64,000 bases of DNA from contig NC_063015.1 in the NCBI RefSeq assembly GCF_020509005.1, forward strand, positions 4,278,001 to 4,342,000. The letters run 5' to 3'. This document shows, piece after piece, positions 31,232 to 43,110 of this stretch. The position numbers and the translations under genes were made by a program. Under the pieces are notes generated by a model, which saw nothing but the letters and a program-made list of their open reading frames with translations, had not been told where the DNA came from and ran no database searches. Numbering within the stretch: position 1 is the stretch's first letter; each line of letters opens with the position of its first letter. Origin of the DNA: Fulvia fulva. Lineage: Eukaryota > Ascomycota > Dothideomycetes > Mycosphaerellales > Mycosphaerellaceae.

Positions 31232-33887
31232 TCATCGCGCCTCTCCCACTGGCGACTGCGGCAGGCTGATTCGGCCATCAACAATGCCAAATGCGCTGAT
31301 CCGCACTCTAGCTCTTCCTCGAGCCTCACGCTCTTCTATCTCCGCAGCTTGGTTGCTGTCTTCTGGGTACTCCGAACTTGCCGACGATGCTAGCGATAGG
31401 AGTGAGTCGGAGCTCATGTTCCTCGCCGATTTGTTCCCACGTGGCGTTATGGCGCCTGTTGGTGTGTAACAGCCAGCGTTTACACTGACCCGCCCGGTAT
31501 GGTCGCCGTCGATCGGATGCTTGGCTCGATAAGTGGGCGGTGGGAGCGCAGTCGAGGGCTTTGGCGTAAGCTCCAAATCCGGTTCTGCATCGTCCTCTTC
31601 CTGGTGGAAGTCGAACTCGAACTTGAACAGACTGGTGTCTGAGCTGAAATCGAACTTCTTAGTCATAGGTGATGACAACTCTGTGGCCGGCGAGTTGCAC
31701 TCCCGCAGATTTGTTGTCGAGCCACTTAGATCGCTGAATTGGCTCGACAGACCAGAACATGTACTGGAGACCGGACTTGGACCAGCTTCATCGTACAGAC
31801 CCAGCTGATGCATCTCCAGGATTGGCACCAATGTGTCGACTTCAGGTATGGGCGCCTCCAGCTCAGTATATTCGACGCAACCCTGGAAGCATGTTTCCGA
31901 TCTCCTACTGTCATCTGCTCCGTTGCCATATCCCTCGACCAAGATCTCGCAGAAAGATGACATCTTCTTCGGAGCCTGCAGCCAGCTGTCACGTCTGAAG
32001 CTGTTACGCCTTGCTTGCACTATGCCATCGACATTCACGCTGTTTCTCCTTGATTGCAGGCTTCCGACTACTGACCGGTGCAAAGAGGTGACGCCGGATC
32101 GGATCGACGCTGTTCGCGACAGCTGAGGACTGCTTCGCTGAGGTAGCTGTGTCAGGCTTTTGTCAGAATCAGACCTGTTAAGGCCGGTCATCGCGAAGTA
32201 ATCCTCGGCGCTTTCTGCTTCGCAATCCGGATGGATCGAAATGCGGTCTTCCTCAAGAGCTTCCCGTATGGCAGCCATCTCTGCAGACAGTCGCTTGACC
32301 ATTTGCTCATCCTCTACTGCCGGCATGATCGATTGCTCCCATGGCACGCATCCACTGGCCATAGCACACATTGGATACAATGGTGTCTCACTGTCCTGCA
32401 CCTCAGGCGGCGCTCGAGTGATACTTATAAGCATCTGCAATACCCCGTAGACGAGCAGCCATCTCACCTTCCGGGACTCGGATAGCGACACTTTCTCCTC
32501 CAGCCGAAGACCTTCGAACCGAATATATTCCTGGACCAATCGGTTCGCCATGACATTAGGATTGTCAGCATTCGAAGCTGTTGCCAGGGCTTGCTTGACG
32601 TGGGACCTCAACCTCGGCTGGGAAGCTGCATCGGAACGGCCCAGCATGAAGCTCCGGAGTCTAGATGCTTTTTGTGGTAACATTGTGCTTTGTCGTGTGC
32701 CATCTTTTGGTAGCAACGGGACAGGATAAGGTAATGGTGAGTATCTATGGCGCTGGTTGAAGACAGAGATATTCTGCGTTGTGCACACGCCGCCACTGAC
32801 GCCTCTGCTGCTGGTGGGGTCGTTTGTCGACTGGGTATCAGCGAGGTACTCATAGACGGAGCGAAAGTCATCGTGCATGCTCTGCCAGAGCTGCTTGTTC
32901 CATGGACTGCCTGGGTCTGGAGGAAAGTATCCAATGGTGTTCACATAGAAAGAATGCAGCGTGCTCCGGAATCGGTCAAGGTGATCACGCAATGGTCGCG
33001 AAAGGCCATGAAACTCAGGACCCAGTTCTTCTTCGAGGAAATTGCCAACGGCTTTATTCACTCTGGTGATCTGAAGATCCATCTCCAAAGAGGCTCGATC
33101 GATCAAAGCCTTCGACGTTTTGCTCAGCCTGGGCGCTTCTGGGCTGTTGTCTAGCTGATCCCGCATACCCACACAATGCGCGAACGCATCGATCCAGACA
33201 TGCTTGATACGGGCAAGCTCTGCGAAATGCATCCCAGCGAGCGCATAGTCTGGACTGTTGGCGAAGTCCAAGTATCCTTGCTCTTGACAGTATTCGAGGA
33301 ATGCTGTAGTGCCAACGCTCGCGGGACTCCACGCTTCGATGCGATGTGCGAGGTCAGCAAGTGCTTGACCAAGAGTCTCGCCAACGAGGGGACGATCCAA
33401 GAGGTAGGCGAAGTAGTTGCGGGTGCCGACGTGGTAGAGGAAGGCCTCGGATCGTGCGAGCTCGGTGGGTGCTGCGAGGTACAGCTCAAGCAGCTCAGAC
33501 ACCTGGTTCCTTGGTCCGGAAGCGTCGCACGTCTTGTCGGAGTTCGTCTCGTTCGCCGTGGCAGCCGAAGTTTCGTTCGTTCGCAGACATCGACTCAAGA
33601 GGTATGTGTTCTCGGATTTCTCCAACGGCGTGACAGAAACTCTCAGGCTCGCTCCACGCCGCGAAGCGCCAGGCGCATAAAGATGAACAGAGCAGTCCCC
33701 ATCTTCGAACCACAACTCCTCGTCCTGCAGACGCAAGTTGTTAGACCACAATTCTCCGACGTCGCAGACATCCGATGCAATGCCAAGTCAAACTCACCTT
33801 TCGCAGGCCATCCCATGTCCGGCTGGATTTCGAGTATCCGTCAAAACGCTTCACCAAAGAAGCACATCCTGTTCTGTTCAATCCCAT
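31232..33887 (-). CDS. Large fungal-specific protein (DUF8004-like)
   Basis: Two exons: 33887-33798 (30 codons from ATG) and 33724-31232, with a 73-nt intron (GTGAGT...CTAAC...CTGCAG). The join gives RFDGYSKSSRTWDGLRK-DEELWFEDGDCSVHLY, the hallmark opening of a broadly conserved fungal family that I place as DUF8004. The 860-aa protein has a helical N-terminal two-thirds (ARSEAFLYHVGTRNYFAYLL, VRWLLVYGVLQMLISITRAP) and a long Ser/Pro-rich, probably disordered C-terminus. The biochemical role is unknown. Intact. Confidence 0.75.
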
Positions 33888-35641
33888 TCTCTTTCAAGCG
33901 TCGTCCTGTTTCGGAGTTCCAATGCTTGCCCTGTTCCTGTTTCCACCAAGCTGGGTAGCTGGCAGAGGAATTGGACACGGGTACAATGTGTGTAAGATCA
34001 ATCAGTCTTCCTCATCAAGCACTTCTCACCCGCACCTTCATGCTGAAACACAACAGATCGTTCATGCAGCGTTTCCCCGAACCCGAATGTGCGAGATGCT
34101 TCAATGTGCAACAGTCATAGAGACGCGCGGAAGTGGATGATGATGGCGGTAAGTACTGTAGTGGAGCTCTTCGAGCTGTGGATGAGACGACATGCAGGTC
34201 TGAACCTACGAACAAGATGTGGGCTGGCCTAGTTCGGTTATCTGAGTTCATGTCAAAATCCTCCATGCAAGCGCTTGCTGATGCGCACGGATGATGCAAT
34301 GCATGTCTATCACACTGACGCCAGTATTTGGAGGCGTTGGCTGGGAGCCGCCACTAGCAGGTAAAGAAAGTAGAAACTCGGCACTTCGTTGAACTTGGCG
34401 ATGGACGACTCAATGCTCACCTCATGGAGCTCATCGAGGTGCATGATGATGAACACTCTATCGAGCGTTGCCAACGAGATGTCAGCGTCAGACCAGTGGC
34501 CATGCGTGCCATGCAGGAGTGATGAGTGCAATGAGATGCACGGCACAGGGTTTAGTCAGAGTTCGGAGAGTGCTAGCGTGTCCGGACCCGCATGAACGAT
34601 GTCTTGGATATCCCGCATTGGGTTGTCACGGATGTGCTTGAGCAAGGCATGCTTGGCGACTTCGCCGCAGTTTGTGTCTCAGATGTGTCTTGCACGCTGA
34701 TGTTTGACGATGGGGAGAGGTACCTGTCAACTTTTGCGAGAGCTCTTGAATACCACGATGTCTTCCATCAAGCTGCTCAGCGACATGTCCTCGGCGCAGC
34801 TCTGGAGACCGCCACAACAGCCACAGGTCGCTCCGGGCCGACGCCCGTACGCAGATGCAATCTTGCCGCACGTGTCTCGTTGGTTGGCGTCACAGGCCCA
34901 CCTCTCCGCATCTCATCCTTTCTCCCCTTCCGACAGTTCGGGACGAACACTCCGTGACTCCATGCTTGATCTTGAGCATGAATCTCGTCTTTGACAGCGG
35001 AACCTCTGAATTTGACATGATATGGAGCATATCATCACTTCATCATGCTTGCTTGTTTCCCGCGTCTTGCATTGGGCCAGAAACACTTCTGACGACGGGC
35101 TCATCTCGACTACGGCAGCTCGATCATGCAGATGCGGGACGGAGTTGGCCAGGAACGAACATTGCAGGTTTGATGAAATACAAGCCAGCTCTGCCAAGTC
35201 TGGTGGCTGACGCGTGAGCTGCAGCACACCGCGGAGATTATGACAAGACCCGCATGGCTTGCGTTTGGGGCTTTCGATGTCTTGGGGTGATTGGGGTAAG
35301 CTGGCTGGACGACGTGGTCAATGGAAGATGCTGTATATCACGACAAGTCTGTGGCTGGTGCTCCGCGAGGCATTGATGGCAGCAGAAGACTGACTCGCGG
35401 TGGACTGCCACCCGTGCTCACCCTTTGAGGCTGCCGCGTGGCACGAGTAAGCTTGAGTCGGGACATTGCTCGAGATACATTGTGGTAATCATAGTTGATG
35501 TGCTATAAGAACGCCCACCAAAGTGTTGTCAAGTCTACAGCTGACTGCCGAATGCGTTGCCTTCAAACGGTCATTTCACACTTTAGCATCCCACGATGCT
35601 GACCCTTCCAGCAGACTTGGTCGAAATGTCCTTTTCCGACC
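33888..35641. other. Gene-poor 1.75-kb stretch
   Basis: Many short frames on both strands, none with a domain, signal peptide or conserved block. No repeat or RNA gene was recognised. Confidence 0.5.
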
Positions 35642-36460
35642 TCAACAGGTACAGCCAACCAAAACATCGTCATCCATCATCTCCACAGCCTGAATCCACC
35701 GCTCTCCAGTCCGCACCGTTTGCACCTTGAATGCATCCCGCCTCAGCCTTGATCCCCTCCACGACCTTACAGTGCCTACACGATCTCCTACCAAGAATCG
35801 AACATACCGCTTGAAGGTCTTCGTGGCGTGATCTGCACGGCAGCATGCACAATAGCGCTGAGCATTGCCCTTTGCGAAGCGGATGCCCCGGAACAACACA
35901 ACCTGCTGCTGGCCGAGGAGAAAGGGCCATGACTCCAGCGAAGCTTTGTCCGTTACCTCCCATGTCGTGTTGGCGTAACAGAGCTGGTATGCTTCGTTGT
36001 ATATTTGTTTGCATGTCAGGAGCATACTAGGCTGGGGGATGGCGACCTTCTTGCCGTCGCGGCCGTAGTAAGTCCATGGACCGTGGTTGACTGATGTGCT
36101 GCGGACAATTTGAGGAAGGATCGTCGTTCTGCAGAGTGCAAGCTCATAGATATGATTGCGAATCTCTGGTGGGAGTGCAAGAAGCGGGGACTCGGTCTGG
36201 GCCGCCATGTCTTGACTGGGTGGAGGAGCATCGCGTTGGTGGGCACGAGTAGAAGGAGCAGAAGTCTTCTCGAGATGCTGATCGGGATGCTGCACTGCCG
36301 TCTGTGGCGCCCGAGTCGGTAAGTCGATGTGTGTGGTTGAGTTTGTTCTTGCTTTTGCTGCTCCCGCCACGGCCTTGACCAGCGCGATCACAGCCCGCGC
36401 AGCAAGTGTAGCGAGCTTGATCTTGACTGGGATGGATAGTCCTCGACTGGTGTCGGCCAT
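35642..36460 (-). CDS. 2EXR / DUF7730-type protein (copy 1)
   Basis: 272 aa, single exon. A Lys/Ala-rich N-terminus (VKIKLATLAARAVIALVKAV, possibly membrane-associated) and a Gln/Pro linker precede the 2EXR-type domain: SPLLALPPEIRNHIYELALC, SMLLTCKQIYNEAYQLCYAN then TTWEV, and a C-terminal region rich in Arg/Trp. The 2EXR family is expanded in filamentous fungi and has no assigned biochemical role. Two related genes follow on the same strand. Confidence 0.7.
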   Translation of the reverse strand: MADTSRGLSIPVKIKLATLAARAVIALVKAVAGAAKARTNSTTHIDLPTRAPQTAVQHPDQHLEKTSAPSTRAHQRDAPPPSQDMAAQTESPLLALPPEIRNHIYELALCRTTILPQIVRSTSVNHGPWTYYGRDGKKVAIPQPSMLLTCKQIYNEAYQLCYANTTWEVTDKASLESWPFLLGQQQVVLFRGIRFAKGNAQRYCACCRADHATKTFKRYVRFLVGDRVGTVRSWRGSRLRRDAFKVQTVRTGERWIQAVEMMDDDVLVGCTC

Positions 36461-36673
36461 ATTGCGTAATGGTAAGTGGCAATGGCCGTTCAGTGCTTGA
36501 ATTATGTTGCGTGTGTAAAAGAGGATTGAGAAGTGGATTTGGAAATAGCACTTGTGGGTCGATTCAGAGCTAACGCTCGCACGGACGTTGACACTAACTA
36601 TCCATTCACCTCGCCCTCAGCAAGTGCACTCGTGGTCATTATTCACTTCACAATTGGCTAGCCCCCACCCGCA

Positions 36674-37332
36674 TCAGTCAAGCAAGTAGTCATCGTCCTC
36701 GAGCTCTGCAGCTACTAGGTACCTCGGCCCAGACTCTCGTGTCCGCACTTTCACAACGTCCTCTCGTAGCAAGATACCTTCCTCCTCATTCAATTCCTTC
36801 CTGAACTCTTCCATAATCTTCTTGAACTCATCGCCCACCCCAACGTAGAAAAGTAGATAGTTCCGCTCAAAGTGGACCTCCTTGACCAGAATGGTTCTGA
36901 GCGAGCCGACGCTGACCAGCCAGCGCTTCAAGTCCCCGACGTCGTTCGCTTGGAAAATGGTGGCAGCATAGAAGAGCTGAAGCGCCTCCGTGAATGTCCG
37001 TTTGCACGTCAGGAGAATCGCAGTTGCCGAGGCGGGTGCCTTCTTGAGCCCGATGGCGACTATCTCGACGCCATCGAAGACGAATTGGTACAGTAGATGG
37101 TATTGCGAAGCTCCGGAGGCAGAGCCATGAGTCGAGAGCTGCCTTGAGGTGTGACGGGACCTCTCACGGATGTGAAAGGTAATCTTGCAGTTCTTTTGGT
37201 TCTCTTGTAATTCTTCTTGGCCGAAGGTGCTACAGCTGGCGTGATGGAAGCAGCCTCTCCAGCCAAGTTGTCCTCCGCGTATGATGTGATGTGTGTTCGC
37301 GCACGGCCTGAGCGACGCGAAGCTGTCGCCAT
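36674..37332 (-). pseudogene. 2EXR-type protein (copy 2), apparent frameshift
   Basis: From ATG 37332 (MATASRRSGRARTHITSYAE) one frame runs to SSRLMALPPELRNTIY at about 37095. The domain then continues in the neighbouring frame as FVFDGVEIVAIGLKKAPASA, ILLTCKRTFTEALQLFYAAT and the C-terminal VVKVRTRESGPRYLVAAELE to the stop at 36674. No GT-AG intron can bridge the switch. A one- or two-base indel near 37083-37095 is the simplest reading. It could be a real lesion or an assembly error. Confidence 0.6.
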
Positions 37333-37825
37333 GTCGCGCAATAGTGATGGTGTTCACGGTGCAGTTGTTGGAGTGTACGGACAGTGTACGGACAGAGGTG
37401 AGGTGAGTTTTAAGTACCCGGTGTGGACTTCGGACTTGCGACGCACGGACTCGGCGCTAAAGCTCTATTCACTTCATCTTCTGATTTAGTGCACGCACAC
37501 GATGAACATTTTTGCAAACATCGCACCAGCCGACTATCATACTCAACAAAGAAATGTTCCGAGTAGCTGGGGATAATGGAAGACCACAAAGCTGTCAAAG
37601 AAATACTACATTGTTGTGCTAACGTTTTGCACAAGACATCGCTGAGCTCGTGGTCTACGTACAGTCACCACACACTTCCGACGGGGTGATCTCTCACACT
37701 TGTGCTAAACCAATAATATTGCATCTTTCCCTCCAACGACTGCATGGCCAGCGAGCGCTATCCCCTACTTCCTCGTCTTGTCCATAGCAACTCCCACACA
37801 GGCCCTCTCACTACCCAGCCCATGT
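37333..37825. other. Intergenic between 2EXR-type genes
   Basis: About 490 bp with no supported gene. Confidence 0.45.
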
Positions 37826-38470
37826 CTAAAGTTCGTCACGATCTCTCACATCCTGCACCGGGCTCCAAGCATCCTGCATCCCCTGGGTGCGAACAGTCTT
37901 GACCCTGATCACACTTGCGTCCTTCAGCGTGCCATCTTTCTCGAGTTTCTGCATCATCTCCTCGAGCAGAACCTTGGTACTCTCCCCTGTTCCAAGTGGG
38001 CCAAGTCTCTTCGCCTGGCGGTTGTCGAACCTAAGTCTCAAGTGGATCTGCTTGGGCATGTGCGCCTCAAGCACCCTATCGGCTCGTAGAATGCCCATCC
38101 AGTACCTGAGCGAAACCATGTCTGGTACCTCGAAGAGGGTGTGGCCGTAGTAGAGTAGAGTGGCCTCGCCATGGACTTGTTTACAGGAGAGGAGGAAGTC
38201 TGGCCACTTGTTGCCCTGGCTGTCGTCTGTCACCATGTAGAAAGCCGGACTCGACTCTTTGCGAATGTGCCGGACCTTGGCAATGTAAGCGTTGATAGCA
38301 TTCGCACAATCTCTTTCTTCGAGAGGCAGACCGAGGCAGTATCCAACCTTCGAAACCTGTAGACACTATACGAGTAGATGCTTCCGCGGGGTTCTCACCG
38401 CGAGAGAGGCCAGTAGTGTATCCAAGTCTTGAGAGAGCGAGGTGGTGGAATTGAGAATGGATCTGACCAT
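37826..38470 (-). CDS. 2EXR-related protein (copy 3), two exons
   Basis: Exon 1 is 38470-38399 (24 codons, MVRSILNSTTSLSQDLDTLL...) and exon 2 is 38356-37826. The 42-nt intron runs from GTGAGA to CTACAG. The join is in frame and gives 200 aa. Exon 2 carries VGYCLGLPLEERDCANAINA, WPDFLLSCKQVHGEATLLYY and GHTLFEV. The LLSCKQVHGEA block matches the 'LLTCKQIYxEA' element of the two preceding genes, but the canonical LPPEIRN block is missing. The gene is either divergent or N-terminally shortened. Confidence 0.55.
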
Positions 38471-38765
38471 AGAGGATGCAAAGATGAGAGGTGAAGAGTC
38501 TCCCCCGACGAGGCCTTGCCTTCACGGCTGCTGTGAATCCGATACGCTGCCATACTCGGCACTCTTCGGGTTATAAATGCTTATTCTACATATTCTGTTC
38601 GTCAATTCGTAAGATCTTTCATCCTATATGACATACCCGTCACATTCCCATGTATCGTCCATGCATGCCTGCTGGGCGCTGATGAAGCGCCATATCCCTA
38701 GCATGTGCGCCGAAAGTACCCAAAACGCCGCACCGCAGTACGCAAACCCGAAAAGCGATGTGCGA

Positions 38766-41658
38766 TTAGTAGCCCTGAAGTGTAAGGAAGGGTAGCAAGA
38801 AGCGTGCTGTTTGCCTAGTCGTGTATAAACTTCGCATGTTTCTGGCGAAGGTGACGTTTTCTCTGCTCCTGAAGTGGTGTTCTGTAACAATGCTGTCAGC
38901 GCTGCGCATGGGACATCACATCAATGAATGCGTACTTACCATGTCGGTAGAGGTGGTTCCTGACGAATCCCAGAAATTCTACTTGAGCCGGCTCGCTCAA
39001 TCGGGGCGTATGTGGGCCGAAGCTGCCATTGTCGCCCCACGCCTTGTCCCTGTACTTGCACTGGAACAGCCCGATCAGGAGCTTGTATCTATCATCAATG
39101 CGATCGAAGGCATTCTCGGCTTGACGTGTGGCATCTTCAGGTGACATCCCGCCGCGGGACGCTTCAGTGTCTGCTGTGAGCGGTAATATGCGTTGACTCT
39201 CTTCGAGGACCATGGCGAACCCCAGCATGACGCAGAAAGAGTGTATCCAAGTGGTCTCCTTCTTGCCACCGACGTGGAAAGTTTGCTGTTGCCACTTCAG
39301 GATTTTCTCATAGATCTGAGCTCGTAGCACGCTGAAGAAGAACTTGATCTGGCGATTGGCCAGTTTCGGTGATGTAAAAGTTTGGGGGTCGGGAGGTGGT
39401 GTCGTGTGTCGAATGCTACTGAGGACGGTCCCGAGGTTTGATTCAACGATACATAAGGTGTGGCCCATGATGTAGGTGATAATCAGCATGCGAAGAATGT
39501 CGTTCAGCAATGCGCGTAGCTAGACTGCAATCAGCATCGATCTCCCGACGTATACATAGTGAAAACGATCACTCACGGTGGCGTCGCTAGTGCTCAAATA
39601 GAGAATGCACATAGCATGGAGCAACTGTGCCTGGACCTCTTGCGGGTCAATGGCGTACTCTTCCTCGTAGATCGTCGACGCTAGACCCTCAAGATACTTT
39701 GGTTGCATCAGGCGCTCCAGGTAAGCATGGAAGTAATGGTCATCGCTGGTGTCAATTTTGAGAAGCCCGAAAGGAGGTGAATACTTCACTCTTCGTATTT
39801 GCTGTCCGGTATGATCTCGGAAATATTGATACTGTGTTATGATGTCGGGCGTTCTCGGGATGAATTCATAACATCGCCAGACCAGAGGCTCTCCATACTG
39901 CACGGAAAGGTACAGATCCAACTGATGTTCCTTGTCCCATCGAAGGACCTGGGACTTGACGAGGTCTTCGATCGGCTGTTTTTGATGGAAGATTGTCATT
40001 GAGGCTTTGAATGAAGGTCAGTGAGCCGTTCAACAAGCCGATTCTGAAAGGCATTGATGAACTTACGAGGCAGGAACTCATGGACAAAGTCGGGTAACTT
40101 CGAGCGATCGCATTCGAAATATTGTATCTGCCCCTTTGAAGCACGATTGATGCACCTTTGACAAGGCTCGCCATGGTCGCACTAGATCACCGTTATCTTC
40201 ATGTAGCTAAGGGGTGTATTGGCATCTATCACTCACCTGATCCCTCTGCATCGCGCATCGCCAGCAGGCGCCTTTCTTCCGCATCGCATGGCTTTTCTGG
40301 CGAGTCTCAGCTGTGAGGTGCGAATTTCTTTGTCTCCCGCCTCGTTTGCCGCGGTCTGGTTGCGTGGACCGAATGGGCCCGATGGTGAGATGTTCGGAGT
40401 CTCGCTTCACTAGCGGCCTCGACGCCTGGACAGCTATGGCTGAAGGTGCGATAGGAGACAAGCTTGCTTGCTGTCTACGGCGCACTCCTAAGCTTGACAG
40501 TCTGCTAGAAGAAGGGTAGTCGAGATGGCTCTGTTGTTGTTCAGGCCTTGTTGGGCGAATCGCAGACACGTGAGTCGTGGATCCGTGGGTTTGAGGCACG
40601 GGTATGTTGAGCGGTCGAGCCTGCAGGCGCTCTTGTACCTGGGAAGGTACTATCCGCCGTTGGAATCGTGGGTGCGAAGCCAGACTGGGGGTCACCAGGG
40701 CATGACCATTATTATGGTGTGCAAAGGTGGGATGCTGAAATTGGCCACCAGCCTGCTGTTGCGTCATTTGCGTGCCAGCATAAGTTGGAGAAGTCTCAAG
40801 TCCCGCGTTCAAGTAAGCATTGGTTCTGCTCGTCGGTCCTTGGGCTGCCACCGCTTGCTGCGGATTGAAGGCCATGCCATTGTTTGTGCTTGGTAGCTGT
40901 TGGAGGGAGCCATCATTGAGTATGCCGAACGATGTCCTATAGGACTGATCGGTAAAGGACGTGTTGAAGTTTGATGTGCCCGACAGCAGATCTTCTTCAG
41001 CCCAAGACGCAGTAGGCAGAACAAGTTCGGCTGACGAAGTATAAGGCACGAAGCTGTCTTCCATCCTTGTGTTCGGTGGCAAAGTTGACAGACAATGCCA
41101 CTGAGATTGCTGTAGCGTTCGGCTCGATGTCGGCATCAACTGTTGTTGCGAAGCTCCCAAGGCCAGGTGAGGTCGCGATGTGGCCCCTGATTGGCGTGGG
41201 GGCTGCGAGATCACGCTGGCGCTAACATTGCTCATCTCGTCCTCTAGCTCACCGACGTGCACATAGTCATCGGCTGAATATCTATAACTTCCCGGCGACG
41301 TTGATGCATCTTCGAATCCTGCGTCCTCGGCGGTGATGATGTCGTCGTCGTACTCCAGGAGGGTAGAGGTGGGTGTGTAGATGGGCCCGGCCGGGGAGAG
41401 CGACGCGCTGCCTTGGGAAGCTGCTGGCGCCTGGTCACTGTCTCTTCCTGGAGATGAATTTGCCACATCGCCTGGAGACGATGTAGGTGAATGTGAAGTG
41501 TAAAAGCTAGCTTCATGTTCAAAGATGGGATGAATCTGCGTCATGCCTTGATGGAAAATGTAGGGAAACGACAGTGTATCTTCCTCCGGCGACAAGTCGA
41601 AAGGAAAGCCGACATCGCACCCGACGGGCACAAATGGTCCAGCGAACATGGCAGTCAT
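38766..41658 (-). CDS. Zn2Cys6-type fungal transcription factor, five exons
   Basis: Exons 41658-40237, 40181-40067, 40004-39577, 39519-38940 and 38881-38766; introns of 55-62 nt, all junctions in frame (886 aa). The first 440 residues are Ser/Gln/Pro-rich and probably disordered. The zinc cluster straddles intron 1: KKGACWRCAMQRDQ in exon 1 and CDHGEPCQRCINRASKGQIQ in exon 2, giving C-x2-C-x6-C-x5-C-x2-C. This resembles the fungal 'GACxRCxxxRxxC..GxPCxRC' regulator class. The remaining exons form a helical C-terminal region with no named domain. Target genes unknown. A tetranucleotide repeat lies about 330 bp upstream. Confidence 0.75.
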
Positions 41659-41989
41659 GGCTGCGAGTATAGCTCAGGCTTCCAAGTCACGCGGGGCCAG
41701 CATCGGTATGCCGGTGAGTGTGTGTGATGTGCTCCGCCGCGTTCGAGTCAAGGTCTGTCTGTGGAGGATTGCCGACGATGGAGCTTGGATCAAGCCTTCG
41801 GGATGTCGACGAGTGTTTGCGCGCATTTGCAGTCGCCAGCTGCCATGCGGCTCTGTGAAGCTGGGCGTGTGTAACGCAGATGATAGATCCCGTGAGCCCT
41901 GCCAGGCTGCCAGAGCGGTGTGGCTAGCGCAAAAAATACCGGTCAGCTCGGGATGGTGCTCACCGGTCGGTAGTGCGACGGCAACGATG

Positions 41990-42173
41990 TCAGTTAGTCA
42001 GTCAGTCAGTTAGTCAGTCAGTCAGTCAGTTAGTCAGTCAGTCAGTCAGTCAGTCAGTCAGTCAGTCAGTCAGTCAGTCAGTCAGTCAGTCAGTCAGTCA
42101 GTTAGTCAGTCAGTCTGTGAGTTAGTCAGTCAGTCAGTCAGTCAGTTAGTCAGTCAGTCAGTCAGTCAGTTAG
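41990..42173. repeat. (TCAG)n tetranucleotide microsatellite
   Basis: About 184 bp of near-perfect CAGT units, interrupted by recurring TTAG variants. It lies upstream of the zinc-cluster gene start (41658, minus strand), in or near its promoter. Confidence 0.95.
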
Positions 42174-43110
42174 AACAAGGGAAAGCTGTCTTTGATGGTG
42201 CTTGGAGAGGAGCAGAAGTACAGTAATGCAGGCGGGCGAGGGCGGGCTACAGATGGGATCATGCATGATGGAGGGCGTATCGAGGTGCTTTCATGCATGT
42301 CTGGCGCATTCCGTCCGATGGCTGTGGCTGTTTCTGACGGCTACACCAACACACCAACACCTGCTGTGCTCCTCGTGCACCATTTGCTGCACATGTGAGG
42401 CCTGCCATGAGCGTCATGCCGGCTGTGTCATTGGTATGTGGTGCTGGATGAAGCATATCTAGGTTACCTAGCTGTGCCTGAGGCGGTAGAACTATATAGT
42501 TCTAGTTGATGCATGCTAGAATATCTCACCTCGGCAGTGAGAGATGTGACATTCTGGAGCAAGCGATGGAACTATTCTATCAGATCAAACAGGAATGACT
42601 TTTCATCAACATCTCCTTCTGGCCGTGTCCATACAAACCATGCCACACATCACCCAATTCGATGCCCAAACGAACATGCAAGGCTTCGCGCACAATGCAC
42701 GTTCGATTCGCGCGGCATGACGTTTTTGCTGCTCCGCCTCCAAGCAACAGAGCACGCAAGCACGCAAGCTCCAACCACGCGTCGTCGCCGTCCGACCAAC
42801 ATGAATAAACATCGGGGTTTTGACAAACAAACGTAGCATGACATGACGTAGTAGGTATACAAGTAAATATACAATCTTTCGCTTGCACATGCGACAGTTT
42901 GTTCGCAACATTGGACTGTCAACACGCAATCGCTCTTACCGTGACAGGCAGAGCAGCACACGACCAGTGACTTCAACATTCACCGGCATCCTGCAAGCCA
43001 AGCTGAGGAAGGCGTAGACCGCTCTTCGCAGTAGTCACGACCTCGCTGTTGCACGGACAACAGATCAGCCAACCGCATACATACTGCACCGCTAGACGTG
43101 GTCGCACACC
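42174..43110. promoter_or_regulatory. Divergent intergenic region, zinc-cluster factor / Mug190-like gene
   Basis: About 940 bp without a supported gene; it includes the presumed promoter of the Mug190-like gene. Confidence 0.35.
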
